Assembly (NCBI RefSeq): GCF_000003855.2
Contig: NW_003101667.1
Span: 345,012-409,011, forward strand
DNA length: 64,000 bases
Source of the DNA: Blastomyces gilchristii SLH14081
Lineage: Eukaryota > Ascomycota > Eurotiomycetes > Onygenales > Ajellomycetaceae
Reading direction: 5' to 3'
Shown: positions 21,241 through 32,359 of the stretch, one piece after another
How the letters are laid out: every line of letters begins with the position of its first letter
How positions within the stretch are numbered: the first letter of the stretch is position 1
Made by a program: the position numbers and the translations under genes
Notes under the pieces: model-generated
What the model saw: the letters and a program-made list of their open reading frames with translations, nothing else
Told to the model about the DNA's origin: nothing
Databases searched by the model: none

Positions 21241-24200
21241 ACTGACAGAATTGAATATGAACACAATATAAGTGCTAAAGAAATGCTTAAATACTCTTAT
21301 CTATTTTAATGCTTCTGATCTCACTCTCTACTCATCATAAAGATTGAAAATGCTTATGAAACTAAGTGTAGATGAAGATGTCATCAGTTCATGAACTAAT
21401 CAAGATTAATATATTAATAAATAATTGAAGAATCATATAAGACAGAAGTTTCATTCATGAATAAAGATATGTGAACTGATGTTACATACATCTATTAATA
21501 TTATCAAACATCTTAATGTTCTGTTCTGAGACACTGCTATGTAATAGAAGACATTAGATTAATTACAGAGTGTTTGACAGAGAAATACTTCTCTTACAAT
21601 ATTCATTTCTAATTTCAATATCAAGATTCTAGAAGTAGATGATCAATCTTAAGAGAATCAAATACAGATTAGTGTGCTTAAGAAGACACTAACTTTCAAA
21701 CTTCTGCAGACTCTTATAAGTATAGATAAAGATCAGACTTATAAAGACTTCTACATACAACTCTGAACATTGAATAATTATCTTATCAAGCTTAAGAGTA
21801 TACAGAACAGCAGTAGAAAATGTTATATTTCAGTTACTTATATATCTGTATCAAAGAATAATAATAATACAGATGTCATGAATTGAGTAGACTTAAATAT
21901 CTATATATAAGCAAGAGTTTTCACTATCTGAAAAGATTTCTAAGTCTCTGAAATCACTTCTGAAGAAGTCACTGATCAATATTAATAAGAAATGTGTATT
22001 AACTGTAACTGATCAGAACATATTACTTTCAACTACTGATTAATCTACATACTCTTTCACTTAAAGAATAAATCAGTATCTGTCTGTATCAACTACATTA
22101 CATTAGAGAAAGATTCAGAAGATAATTATGAGAACACTCTGATAAAACAGAGAAAAGATTGACTTCTGTTCAAATTCATAAGCAGAAGCTTGAAGAGATC
22201 AGACAATAATAATTTAATGAGAAAATGATAATAAACATAATTCTTGTATCTACTGTGATAGATAACATGTATAATATTTAAGTCATGATAGACAGTGATC
22301 TATGTTATTATACAATGATTAAATCTTCAGTTATAAGATGTTATAACCTTCAGTGTATTCTCTTATTAAAACTCTGACTTCTTACAAAATTTGATGATTC
22401 AAAAGATATTTGCACTTATTACATGATGACACTGAACATAGATGTTGAAGAACATTAATGTGAAGATGCTTACATATATAAAGTTGATAATCTTAACTAT
22501 AATCTTATGCTAGAACTGGCCTGACTATCTGAACAAGGTATCTTATTGAATACTTGAAACAGAAGCTTGATATTCTATAACAATGATAGAATTCATGAAG
22601 ATGACATTCACAAGACTATGAACCTGACACAGATCTCTATCAATCCTTATGAAATGCTCTGAAAATGAAGTCACTGATAGCAGAATTATATAGCAATCTG
22701 TTCTATGAGTCTGACTGATATTAAGAAGACTCTAGAAAAGTTATTCTGTGCTACAATAACAGATTCTCATACGAAACTCTCTCAACAGTATCATAAATAT
22801 CTAAATGTCTTCTGATAAGATGATATTACAAATGTACTTCTCTTATAAAACTCAGAAGTGAATGTGAATCACAGTATTAACTTGAAAAAGAAGAATAATA
22901 CGAATTCTGAATCACTGTGAGGCCTTCTCTATAATATATTCTGAGATGAACTTCTTCTTCTTCAGAAAACACTCAATGATCTGTTAAATAAGAGATTTAT
23001 ATATATTAGCAACTCTTCTGCTGCAGCCTCTATTCTCTTTGTAAAGAAGCTAGATGAAGAACTCTGATTCTGTGTGAATTATCAAGATCTGAACACATTG
23101 ATAAAGAAAGACTGTTATTTCTTATCTCTTATCAATGAAACTCTAGCATGCATCAGATGAGGTGAATAATTTATAAAACTAGATATCATCACTGCATTTC
23201 ATAAGATTTATATCACTGAAGAAGATGAATGACTTACAGCATTCTGAACACAATATGATCTCTTTGAATGAGTAGTCACACTCTTTGACCTGACTAACAC
23301 TCTCAGTTCATTTCAGAAGTATATTAACTGAACACTCTGAGATTTTCTTAATAAGTTTATATCTGTCTATCTTGATAACATCCTTATCTTCACTGATGAA
23401 TTCAGAAAAGAATATTAAGAACATGTGTAAAGAGTATTACAATGACTACAAGAAGCAGAACTACTGATAGATATAGATAAGTATAATTTTAAAGTTAAGA
23501 GTATAAAATATCTAGACTTTATCATAGAAGCTGATAAGAGAATCTGAATAAATTCTGAGAAGGTCTCTGCTATTCTTGAATGAGAGGCTCTGTACACTGT
23601 GAAAGATATATAAAGCTTCATTGAATTCACTAACTTTTATCAGTGATTTATATGAAACTTCTCTGATATTATAAGATCACTTACAGAACTCACTCAGAAG
23701 AACTTAGTATTTCAATGATCAGTGAATGCTGAAGCTGCATTCTCACAGATGAAGAAGATAATCACTAATATTTCTCTATTAATGACATTTAATTCTGACT
23801 GTGAAACAGTTATTGAAGCTGACTTCTCTGACTATATTACAGAGAGAGCTATATTACAATATAATAATAAAGATGTCTTATAATCATATGTCTTCATGTC
23901 AAAGAAGTTGAGCCCTGCTGAATGCAACTATAAGATCTATGATAAGAAGCTTCTTACAATAGTACACTGTCTAGAAGAATAAGACTTCAAACTTCAAAGT
24001 GTCTCTGAATTTGAGATAATTACAGATTATAAGAATCTCAAGCATTTCACAATCATCTGTAAGCTCACTGAATAACAGATGTAATAATCTGAGTTCTTAA
24101 GCTGTTTTCATTTTATAATACACTACTGTTCTAACAGTAAGAACTTAATAACAGATGTTCTCTTATAATAAGAGTAAGATATATCATTCAATATAACAGA

Positions 24201-25809
24201 CACTCACTGAATAAACTGAGAACACTAACTCTTAAATCTGAAGCTACTAGTTAATCACAATAGAATCACTTATAATACTATATATACTTCACTGATCAGA
24301 ACATCTTCTGAATCTCTATTGAATAATTTATGATATATAACAGCTTAAACTGATGAACTTCTTCAAGCACTTATCAAAGTAGTATATCAAGAAGCATCTC
24401 AATTCTCTTCAGAACTATGTATAAGAACTGACATCTCAGAATACTGAATTAATAATAATAACACTCTGTAATTCTGTGAATAACACTGAGTCTCTCACTC
24501 TGAACTCTTACACACTCAGATAACACAAGAGATGCATGATTTATATATAATCAGTTATTCAGATTATAAATAACTGTACTGAATAATCTCTCAAGAATTC
24601 TACTAATCTGAGATATTAAATAGTATCAGACACTTCATCTGAAACTGCAACTATTGTTCTTTCATCATCTTATAAGAGAACTGTAGAAAAGATCTACTGA
24701 AATCACTCAATATCTCTGATAGAATCTGATGAGATGTAGTAATTAACTTCACTGTTAATCTCTCTGAGAGTAAGAGTTATAAGAATCTTCTGATTATCAT
24801 TGACTGATTGAGTAAAGACATAATATTAAAGTCTTGTAATAAGATGAATACTGAGTAAGTCACTGAAGTCTTTCTACAGAGTTTATTCTATCAGATGCAT
24901 GACTTGCTGAGATCTATGATATCTGATTAAGATTATTAATTCATAAGCACTCTCTGAATAAGAATCTGTTAAGTTCTCAAGATTATATATCATTTGTTAA
25001 CTGTCTATTACTCTGAGACTAATAATACATCAGAATAAATAATTCAGACTGTAAAGAACTATCTTTATAAGTTCTGTAATTATTCATAGAATGATTAGCA
25101 TGATCTTCTTCTACATGCAGAGATTATCATCAATGATTGAGATACTGTTTCAACAGATATAAGCCTGTTCTTTCTTATATAGTGTTATTATATAAACATA
25201 TTGAATCTTCTAGAGATCATACATTTTATACTGAACCTCTGCAGTTCAATTCAGATCACTGATAATATAGTAATAAAGCTCTGAGATATTTATAACTGAG
25301 CAGAAGCCTTCATGATAAGTATTAAATAAGATTAAGAGAATCAGATCAATCTTCACTGAGACTCTGCTGAGTAATATATAATAGAAGATCTGATGTGATT
25401 AAATCTTAAGAATATATAAATCATATACTCATCTCATACATTGAATTATCATCATATCAAGTATAAAGTGATAGAAGTTCTAGACAGTTATAACTATCAC
25501 CTTGACATATTATCAGAGATTTATAATGTCTTTCACACAAGCTTGCTCTGCTGTATTATTATTAATTCATTTTCTTCTCAACTGACTTCTGACTGACAGT
25601 TATCAGAAATTGTAGAAGAAGACAATGAACTTGAGTGAGAGATTAAAGATATTCTCAATAAGAGATCTCACAGCTGCAGTTAATAATATCTTATGAAATG
25701 AGTCAGCTATGATCATCTGATCTGAACTCTGAGCTCTGTATTATCTGAAACAGTGACTCTTGACTGATGAGAACTATACACAATCTCATCTCTGAAAAGA
25801 GAGAGTTAA
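21241..25809 (+). pseudogene. gypsy-A copy A1 gag-pol (chromovirus), 5' part lost
   Basis: Domains in order: gag, zinc knuckle near 22010 (CINCN then EHITFNY, the last Cys reading Tyr), retropepsin near 22290 (MIDSD, from a DSG-type motif), RT (22950-23640), RNase H (23700-24150), integrase (24480-25350) and chromodomain (about 25607-25760). The RT box reads YLDN at 23368-23379. In the integrase, VINFTVNLSESKSYKNLLII near 24740 shows the usual catalytic Asp replaced by Asn. The 5' LTR and leader are missing because hAT#1 lies upstream. A purine run (GAAAAGAGAGAG, about 25794-25805) precedes the 3' LTR. Confidence 0.87.
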
Positions 25810-26120
25810 TGTGACAGGCTGTGTCTGATCAATTATATAGACTATTTCATTACACTTCATAGATTCCGCTGAAAGCTTCAATTCTCAGTTGCTGATTCTT
25901 GGCTGAAAAACTCATGAAATTTCTATTCTTTCACCCCGAAGCTTCACTGCATACATGAAATCCCTATTCTTCTGCTCTGGAGCTTCACTGTGTACGCGTA
26001 TAAATATTCACTCTGATCACTGATTTCCGCACTTTCTCTTTTTTTCTTCTCTAATTTTTTCTCTTTGATATATAAGATCTATAAATATCATACTGATATA
26101 TTCAGCGTAGGCCTCTTACA
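25810..26120 (+). repeat. gypsy-A LTR shared by copies A1 and A2
   Basis: A 311-bp LTR from TGTGACAGGCTG to GGCCTCTTACA. It serves as the 3' LTR of A1 and the 5' LTR of A2, a tandem arrangement usually made by recombination between elements. It has two internal near repeats of a segment with GAAGCTTC/GGAGCTTC and TTCTATTCTTTC/CCTATTCTTCTG, also seen in the other A LTRs. Confidence 0.85.
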
Positions 26121-27920
26121 AATATCTATACATAAGCAAGAGTCTTCACTGTCTGAACAGGCTTCTGAGTTCCTAGGATTGCTTCTGAAGAAGCTGCTGA
26201 TCAATGTCAATGAGAGATATGCATCAATTGTAACTGATCGGAACATATTACTTTCAACTGTTAATCAGTCTATATATCTTCTCATTCAAAGAAAAGATCA
26301 ACACTGACAGTCTGTGTCAATCATGTTACAGTAGAGAGGGATTTCAAAGATAACTATGACAATGCCTCAATGAAACAGGGAAAAGATTAGCTTCTGCTCA
26401 AACTCGCAAGCAGGAGCTTGAAGAGGTCAGATGACAATGATTTGAAGAGAAAATAACAATGAATGTGATTCCTATATCTATTATAGTAGATAACATGTAT
26501 AATATGAAAGTCATGATAGACAGTGATCTATATCACTATACAATGATTAAATCTTCAGTTATAAGACACTGTAACCTTCAGTGTATTCTCTTATTAAAAC
26601 CCTTACTTCTTGCAGAATTTAATGACTTAAAAGATGTTTGTACCTGTTACATGATAAAACTAAACATAGATGTTGAAGAACATTAACATAAAGATGCTTA
26701 TATATATAAGATTGATATTCTTGACTATAATCTTATACTAGAACTTGTCTGACTATCTGAATAAGATATCTTATTAAATGCTTAAAACAGGAGTTTGATA
26801 TTCTCTAACAATGATTGAATTTATGAAGATAATATTCACAAGACTATGAATCTGACACAGATCACTGTCAATGTCTATGAAATACTCTGAAAAAGCTTCT
26901 GATGAAGTCACTAACAAGGTCACTGACAAGGTCACTGATAGCAGAATTATATAATAATCTACTTTGTCAGTCTGACTAATATCAAAAAAGTTCTAGAAAA
27001 GTTATCTTGTGTTACAATAACAGATTCTTATATAAAACTCTCTTAACAGTATCATGAATATCTAGATGTCTTCTGATAAGACAATGTTATAAATTTACCT
27101 CTCTTACAAGACTCAGAAGTAGATCACAGTATTAAGCTGAAAAAGAAGAATGATAAGAATTCTGAATCAGTGTGAGACTCTCTTTATAGTATGTTCTGAG
27201 ATAAACTTTTTCTTCTTTGAAAGACACTTAATAATCTGTTAAATAAAGCATTTATACACATTAGTAACTCTTCTACTGCAGCTTTTATTCTCTTTGCAAA
27301 GAAACTAGACAGAGAACTCTGATTCTGTGTGAACTATTAAGAACTGAATAGATTAATAAAGAAAGACTGCTATTCTTTATCTCTTATCAATGAAACTTTA
27401 GCATACATTGAGTAAGCTAAATGATTTATAAATCTAGATATCATCACTGCTTTTTATAATATCTGTATTACTGAAGAAGATGAGTGATCTACAGTATTTC
27501 AAACATAATATAATCTCTTTGAATGAGTAGTCACATCTTTTGAATTGACTAACACTTTTAGTACATTTCAGAAGTATATCAACTGAGCACTTCAAGATTT
27601 TCTTAATAAGTTTGTATCTATCTATCTTGATGACATTCTCATCTTTACTGATGAGTTCAGAAAAGAACATTAAGAACATGTATAAAAAGTATTACAATAA
27701 CTATAAGAAGCAGAACTACTGATAGATATAGATAAGTATGATTTTGAAATGAAAAGTACAAAATATCTAGATTTTATCATAGAAGCTGATAAGAGAATCT
27801 GAATGAATTCTGAGAAGATCTCTGCTGTTCTTGAATGAGAGACTTCATCCACTGTAAAAGATATATGAAGCTTCATTGAATTTGCTAACTTCTATCAGTA
27901 ATGTATACAGAATTTCTCAG

Positions 27921-27934
27921 ATATCACTAGATTA
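27921..27934. repeat. target-site duplication of the chimeric retroposon (left copy)
   Basis: ATATCACTAGATTA is repeated exactly at 29654-29667. One pair of duplications encloses the LINE end, the unknown body and the tRNA-like head, so all three arrived together. Confidence 0.9.
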
Positions 27935-28902
27935 TTATTATTATTATTATTATTATTCTTTAATTATAGATGTATGCAGTCAGAGACTATGATAGCTACC
28001 TGAGAACTAAAAGTTCTCAGAGTTTTTCTAATATCTATAGAGTTAACTATTATACATTTATCAATTTCAGATATGCAAAATCAGAAAATTCCAGCTCAGA
28101 ATATAAAAACTCTTTACAAATTGCAGTATTTTAACACCTTCTGATACTTTGAAATCATTTAGAAATATCATGATAAAAGAAAAGAGAACAAAGTCTTAAA
28201 GATAGACACATTAAATAAGTAGATAGAAAAGAACAGAAAAGAAAAAGTAAAGTAAAGAGAGACTATAATAAAATAATATTATTAAAAGATAGTATATAGC
28301 TGTTTTAACAGACTATATCTGATCAATTTTCACCTCTTCATATTCAGATATTTCTGAATTCAGTTATTTTCTTATAGCTGCTTGAGTTTCTGATAGAAAG
28401 TCTATTCAGTATTTAATTCCTATCTCAATTGAGAATAAGAATCTTATATTTAATTAATTTAGATTATACTTCTCTTTCAATCTGACTCTGAGACTATTGT
28501 ATAATGTACAGTGTATTATAATATACTTAGAATTTTCATTTATATTGCAGAATGAGTATTCTATTGATTCAAATCTATCATTAAATCTTTGTATATATGA
28601 TTTGAAACAATCATGTTCTAGTTTCAGCTGAATTATAGATAAGAATATTTTCTTTTTACATTTAATTGAACAAGATTTTCACTTAGATTTTATTTCAAAT
28701 CTTGAATAATATATACTCTTCTTTTATTTCTGTCAGCTTTCATTTCATTTATCTAAATAAGATTCTTTTATCTTTCTCTTTATAAAAGACCAGAACACTG
28801 TTTTTTGAATAGATCTGCTTAATTCTGAATTCTTTTTTACAGCTGAATCAGCCAATTCATCGCCACGAATATTCATATGAGCAGAAATTCAGTGCAGATG
28901 AC

Positions 28903-29571
28903 TACAGATGCTAGTCACTCACAGAATGCATCTTAAGCTAATTACATTTTAACCCTCTATAATTAACTGATCACTGTGTTCATCCTCTCGGGCCAGTCAC
29001 TAATTTCCTGAGGTGTTATTTAGTGACTGTCACTGCTCACTTAGTGATGTACACATCAAGCTTTCAGTTGCTGATTTCAGCCTCATTAGATGCTCATAGA
29101 TCTATCAATCAGCTGTTGTGACCTCACTCTGTATTACAGACTAATCATAGACTTGATAACTGCAGTTCTTTCTGCTAGTATTAGAGCTTAACAGCCAGCT
29201 TGCAGACTCTAGCCTATTAGAGTACTATGTCTAGAGTCTAGATATATATCTAAATCTACTAGTTAAGTGATTTTCAAAATTATTCTCTATATTTGAGAGA
29301 AAGCTAGGCTCTGATGACAGCTCTAGTTAGAGACTAGCTTAAGTAGTGTATAATCACTACATTAGACTTGACTCTATATCATTAGAACCTTGACAGATGT
29401 ATAGTAGATTAGTAAGACATTGATATTTCATACTGACTCTGATAAGTGTTCACAGAATCTCACTTAACTAGTGACTTGACTTACAGTAGAGTGTACTACT
29501 CTGTATCAAGTCTTACTAATTAGACTCAGTCTCTATTACATAAGGGCTTTCATGAGTAAGAAGTGGCAGAT
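28903..29571 (-). other. body of the chimeric retroposon, origin unknown
   Basis: About 670 bp with no repeat elsewhere in the window and no open frame of note. It is hypermutated like its surroundings but keeps a few GC-richer words (CTCTCGGGCCAGTC near 28986). It could be a longer SINE body, a non-coding RNA or a piece of a host transcript. Confidence 0.4.
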
Positions 29572-29651
29572 GTCAGTAGTGAGATTCAAACTCACACATC
29601 TCTAATATGTGCGGCCTTGATTATCAGTCTTATCAACTGAGTCACACTGAC
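29572..29651 (-). other. tRNA-like 5' head of the chimeric retroposon
   Basis: On the minus strand: GTCAGTG at the 5' end pairs with TACTGAC at the 3' end (an acceptor-like stem), TGACTCAGTTGATAAG resembles an A box, and GTGAG-TTTGAAT-CTCAC is a perfect T-arm. CACAT-ATTAGAG-ATGTG could be an anticodon arm. The D-arm region is too long for a normal tRNA, so this is a degenerate or SINE-type tRNA derivative and not a tRNA gene. Confidence 0.65.
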
Positions 29652-31824
29652 TTATATCACTAGATTACTTACAGACCTTATTAAGAAAAACTCAGTATTT
29701 CAATGATCAGCAGACACTGAAGCTGTATTCATATAAATAAAGAAGATGTTTATTAATATCTCTATGCTGATAATATTTAATTCTGATTATAAAATAGTTG
29801 TTGAAGCTGATTTCTTTAACTATGTCACAGAAGAAGTTATATTACAATATAATGATAAAAGTATTGTATAATTATATATCTTCATGTCTAAGAAACTGAG
29901 TTCTGCTGAGTGTAATTACAAGATCTATGATAAGAAACTTCTTATAATAGTATACTGTCTAGAAGAATAAGACTCTGAACTCTGAAGTATCTTCAAATTT
30001 AAGATAATTACAGATTATAAGAATCTCAAGTATTTCATAATTATCTGTAAGCTTACTGAATGACAGATGCAATAATCTGAGCTATTAAGCTGTTTTCATT
30101 TCATAATACACTACTGTGTCAGTAGTTAGAACTTGATAGCAGATACTCTCTTATAATAAGAGTAAGATATATCTTTCAATGTAACAGACACTTACTGAGT
30201 GAACTGAGAGTATCAGCTCTTAGATCTGAAAATACTAGTTAATTATAATAAAATAACTCATGACACTATATGTATTTCTCTGATTAGAATATCTTCTCTC
30301 TGAGCTGTCACTGACATTCTGACTTCTCTCAAATCTATACTGAATGAGTTGTGATATACAACAGGTTAAACTGATAAACTTCTTTAAATACTTACTAAAG
30401 TAGTATATTAAGAAGTATTCTGATTTCTCTCAGCACTATATATAAGAACTGATATCTCAGCATGCTTAATTAATGATAATAACACTTTGTGATTCTGTGA
30501 ATGATGCTGAGTCTCTTAATCTGAACCTTTATGTATCAGAATAATACAAGAGATGCATGATTTGTATATAATCAGTTATTCAGATTGTGAGTAACTATAT
30601 TAAATAATCTCTTGAGAGTTCTACTAATCTGAGATATTAAACAGTATCAGACATTTTATCTGAAACTGCAATCACTGTTCTTCTATTATCTTATGAAAGA
30701 ACTGTAGAAAAAATCTACTGAAATTACTTAATATCTCTAATAGAATCTGATAAGATGTAATTAATAACTTTACTATTAATCTCTCTAAGAGTAAGAGTTA
30801 TAAGAATGTTCTGATCATTGTTAACTGACTGAGTAAAGATGTAATATTGAAATCTTGTAATAAGATAAATACTAAACAAGTCACTCAAGTCTACTTACAG
30901 AGCTCATTCTATTGAATGCATAAATTACGGAGATCTATAGTATCTGATTAAGACTGCTAATTTGTGAGTACTCTCTGAATAAGAATCTGTCAAGTTCTCA
31001 AGATTACTTACTATTTATCAACTGCGTATTACTCTGAGACTGATGATGTATCAGAATAGATAATTGAGATTATAAAGAACTATCTTTGTAACTTCTATAA
31101 TCACTTATAAGATGATTAACATGATCTTCTTCTACATGCAGAGATTGTCATTAATAGCTGAGATACTGTCTTAACAGATGTAAGTCTGTTCTTTCTTATA
31201 TATAATTATTACATAAAGATGTTAAATCTTCTACAGATTACACAGTTTACATTGAACTCTCACAGTTCAATTCAGATCACTGATAATATAGTAATAAAGC
31301 TCTAAGATATCTGTGACTGAGCAGCGGTCTTCATGATGAGTGCTAAACAAGATTAAGAAAACTAAGTCAATGCTTAACAAGATTCTGCTGAGCAATATAA
31401 GACAGAAGATCTTGTATAATTGAATCTTAAAAGTATACAGATCACATACTCATTCTGTACACTGAATTATTATTATGTAAAATACATAGTAACAGAAGTT
31501 CTAGATAGTTATAACTATTATCTTAATACTCTGTTAGAGATATATAATATATTTCATATGAGCTTACTTCACTGCACTATCACTGATTCATTCTCTTCTC
31601 AACTGACTTTCAACTGACAACTGCCAGAAATCATAGAAGAAGATAATGAACTTAAATGAGAGATTGAAGATATTCTTGATGAAAGACTCTGCAGTCACAG
31701 CTGATAATATCTTGTGAAATAAGTTAATTACAATCTGCTGACCTGAATCACAGACTCCGCGCTATCTGATACAGTAGCTCTTGATCAATAAGAACTGTGC
31801 TTGCTTTCAGAAATAGAGGGCTAA

Positions 31825-32070
31825 TATGATGAGCTGCGCCTGATCAATCATATAGACTATTTTATTATACTTCATAGATTTCTGCTAAAAGCTTCAATTC
31901 TCAGTCACTGATTCTCAGCTGAAGAACTCACAGAGTTTCTATTCTTTCATCTCAAAGCTTCATCTCATACATGTATAAATAGTCACTTCAATCACTAATT
32001 CCCGCACTTTCTCTTTTTTCCTTCTCTAATGTTTTTCACTTTTGTTATATAAGACCTATATATTAATACC
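31825..32070 (+). repeat. gypsy-A copy A2 3' LTR, main part
   Basis: Aligns with 25810-26120 from its first base (TATGATGAGCTG, where TG has become TA). At 32070 it enters the loop of a palindrome. I interpret its last 31 bp as lying at 53685-53715, separated by insertion of A3; taken literally, the sequence continues to about 32095 with GCCGTAGGCCTCTTAC. Confidence 0.7.
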
Positions 32071-32127
32071 GATCTATTCGCCGTAGGCCTCTTACGGGTA
32101 TTAATATATAGGTCTTATATAACAAAA
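32040..32127. repeat. perfect 31-bp palindrome with a 26-bp loop at the A2/A3 junction
   Basis: 32040-32070 is the exact reverse complement of 32097-32127; the loop is 32071-32096. The arms are the same LTR segment of A2 (plus) and A3 (minus). Imperfect inverted homology continues outward to the assembly gap. Confidence 0.9.
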
Positions 32128-32359
32128 GGGGAAAAATGTTAGAAAAGGAAAACAAAAAGGGAAAGTGTTAAAAATTGATGATCAGAGTGAAATATTTATT
32201 ATATNNNNNNNNNNNNNNNNNNNNNNNNNNNNNNNNNNNNNNNNNNNNNNNNNNNNNNNNNNNNNNNNNNNNNNNNNNNNNNNNNNNNNNNNNNNNNNNN
32301 NNNNTGACAGGAATCTATGAAGTGTAATGAAATCTACTAATCAGATGTAGCCTGCTACA
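32097..32359 (-). repeat. gypsy-A copy A3 3' LTR, containing the assembly gap
   Basis: Minus-strand A LTR. It runs from the palindrome through GGAAAACAAAAAGGGAAAG, is interrupted by N, and resumes as TGACAGGAATCTATGAAG up to TAGCCTGCTACA at 32359 (reverse complement of the LTR start). Its outer tip TGTAAGAGGCC is not in place but is present, inverted, in the palindrome loop. Confidence 0.75.
32205..32304. other. assembly gap, 100 N
   Basis: Exactly 100 N inside the A3 3' LTR, probably a gap of conventional size and not a measured length. It lies about 80 bp from the palindrome, which is a likely cause of the failed assembly. Confidence 0.95.

Larger units (their letters stand above)
27935..29653 (-). 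mobile_element. chimeric retroposon: tRNA-like head, unknown body, LINE 3' end
   Basis: Minus-strand insertion of 1,719 bp. Its 3' part (27935-28902) is the last ~970 bp of the LINE, including the (TAA)n tail, 3' UTR, the C-terminal finger and part of the RNase H region of ORF2. Its 5' end (29572-29651) is tRNA-like. The middle (28903-29571) matches nothing else in the window. Because a single 14-bp duplication flanks the whole, the simplest reading is one reverse-transcription event in which the enzyme switched from LINE RNA to another RNA. Confidence 0.8.
26121..31824 (+). pseudogene. gypsy-A copy A2 gag-pol, split by a chimeric retroposon
   Basis: Right after the LTR the sequence already matches the middle of gag in A1 (near 21895), so about 1.1 kb of leader and gag seen in A3 is deleted; AAATATCT at the joint is a microhomology. 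The zinc knuckle at about 26220-26264 is intact in its Cys and His residues (CINCN, EHITFNC). Protease (MIDSD near 26515), RT with an intact YLDD at 27623-27634, then a 1.7-kb insertion (27935-29653), then RNase H, integrase (NNFTINLSKSKSYKNVLIIV near 30765) and chromodomain (about 31635-31790). Stop codons remain throughout. Confidence 0.85.

Noticed and set aside
29572..29651. Functional tRNA gene
   Set aside because: The D-arm region is too long and the sequence lies within the chimeric retroposon.
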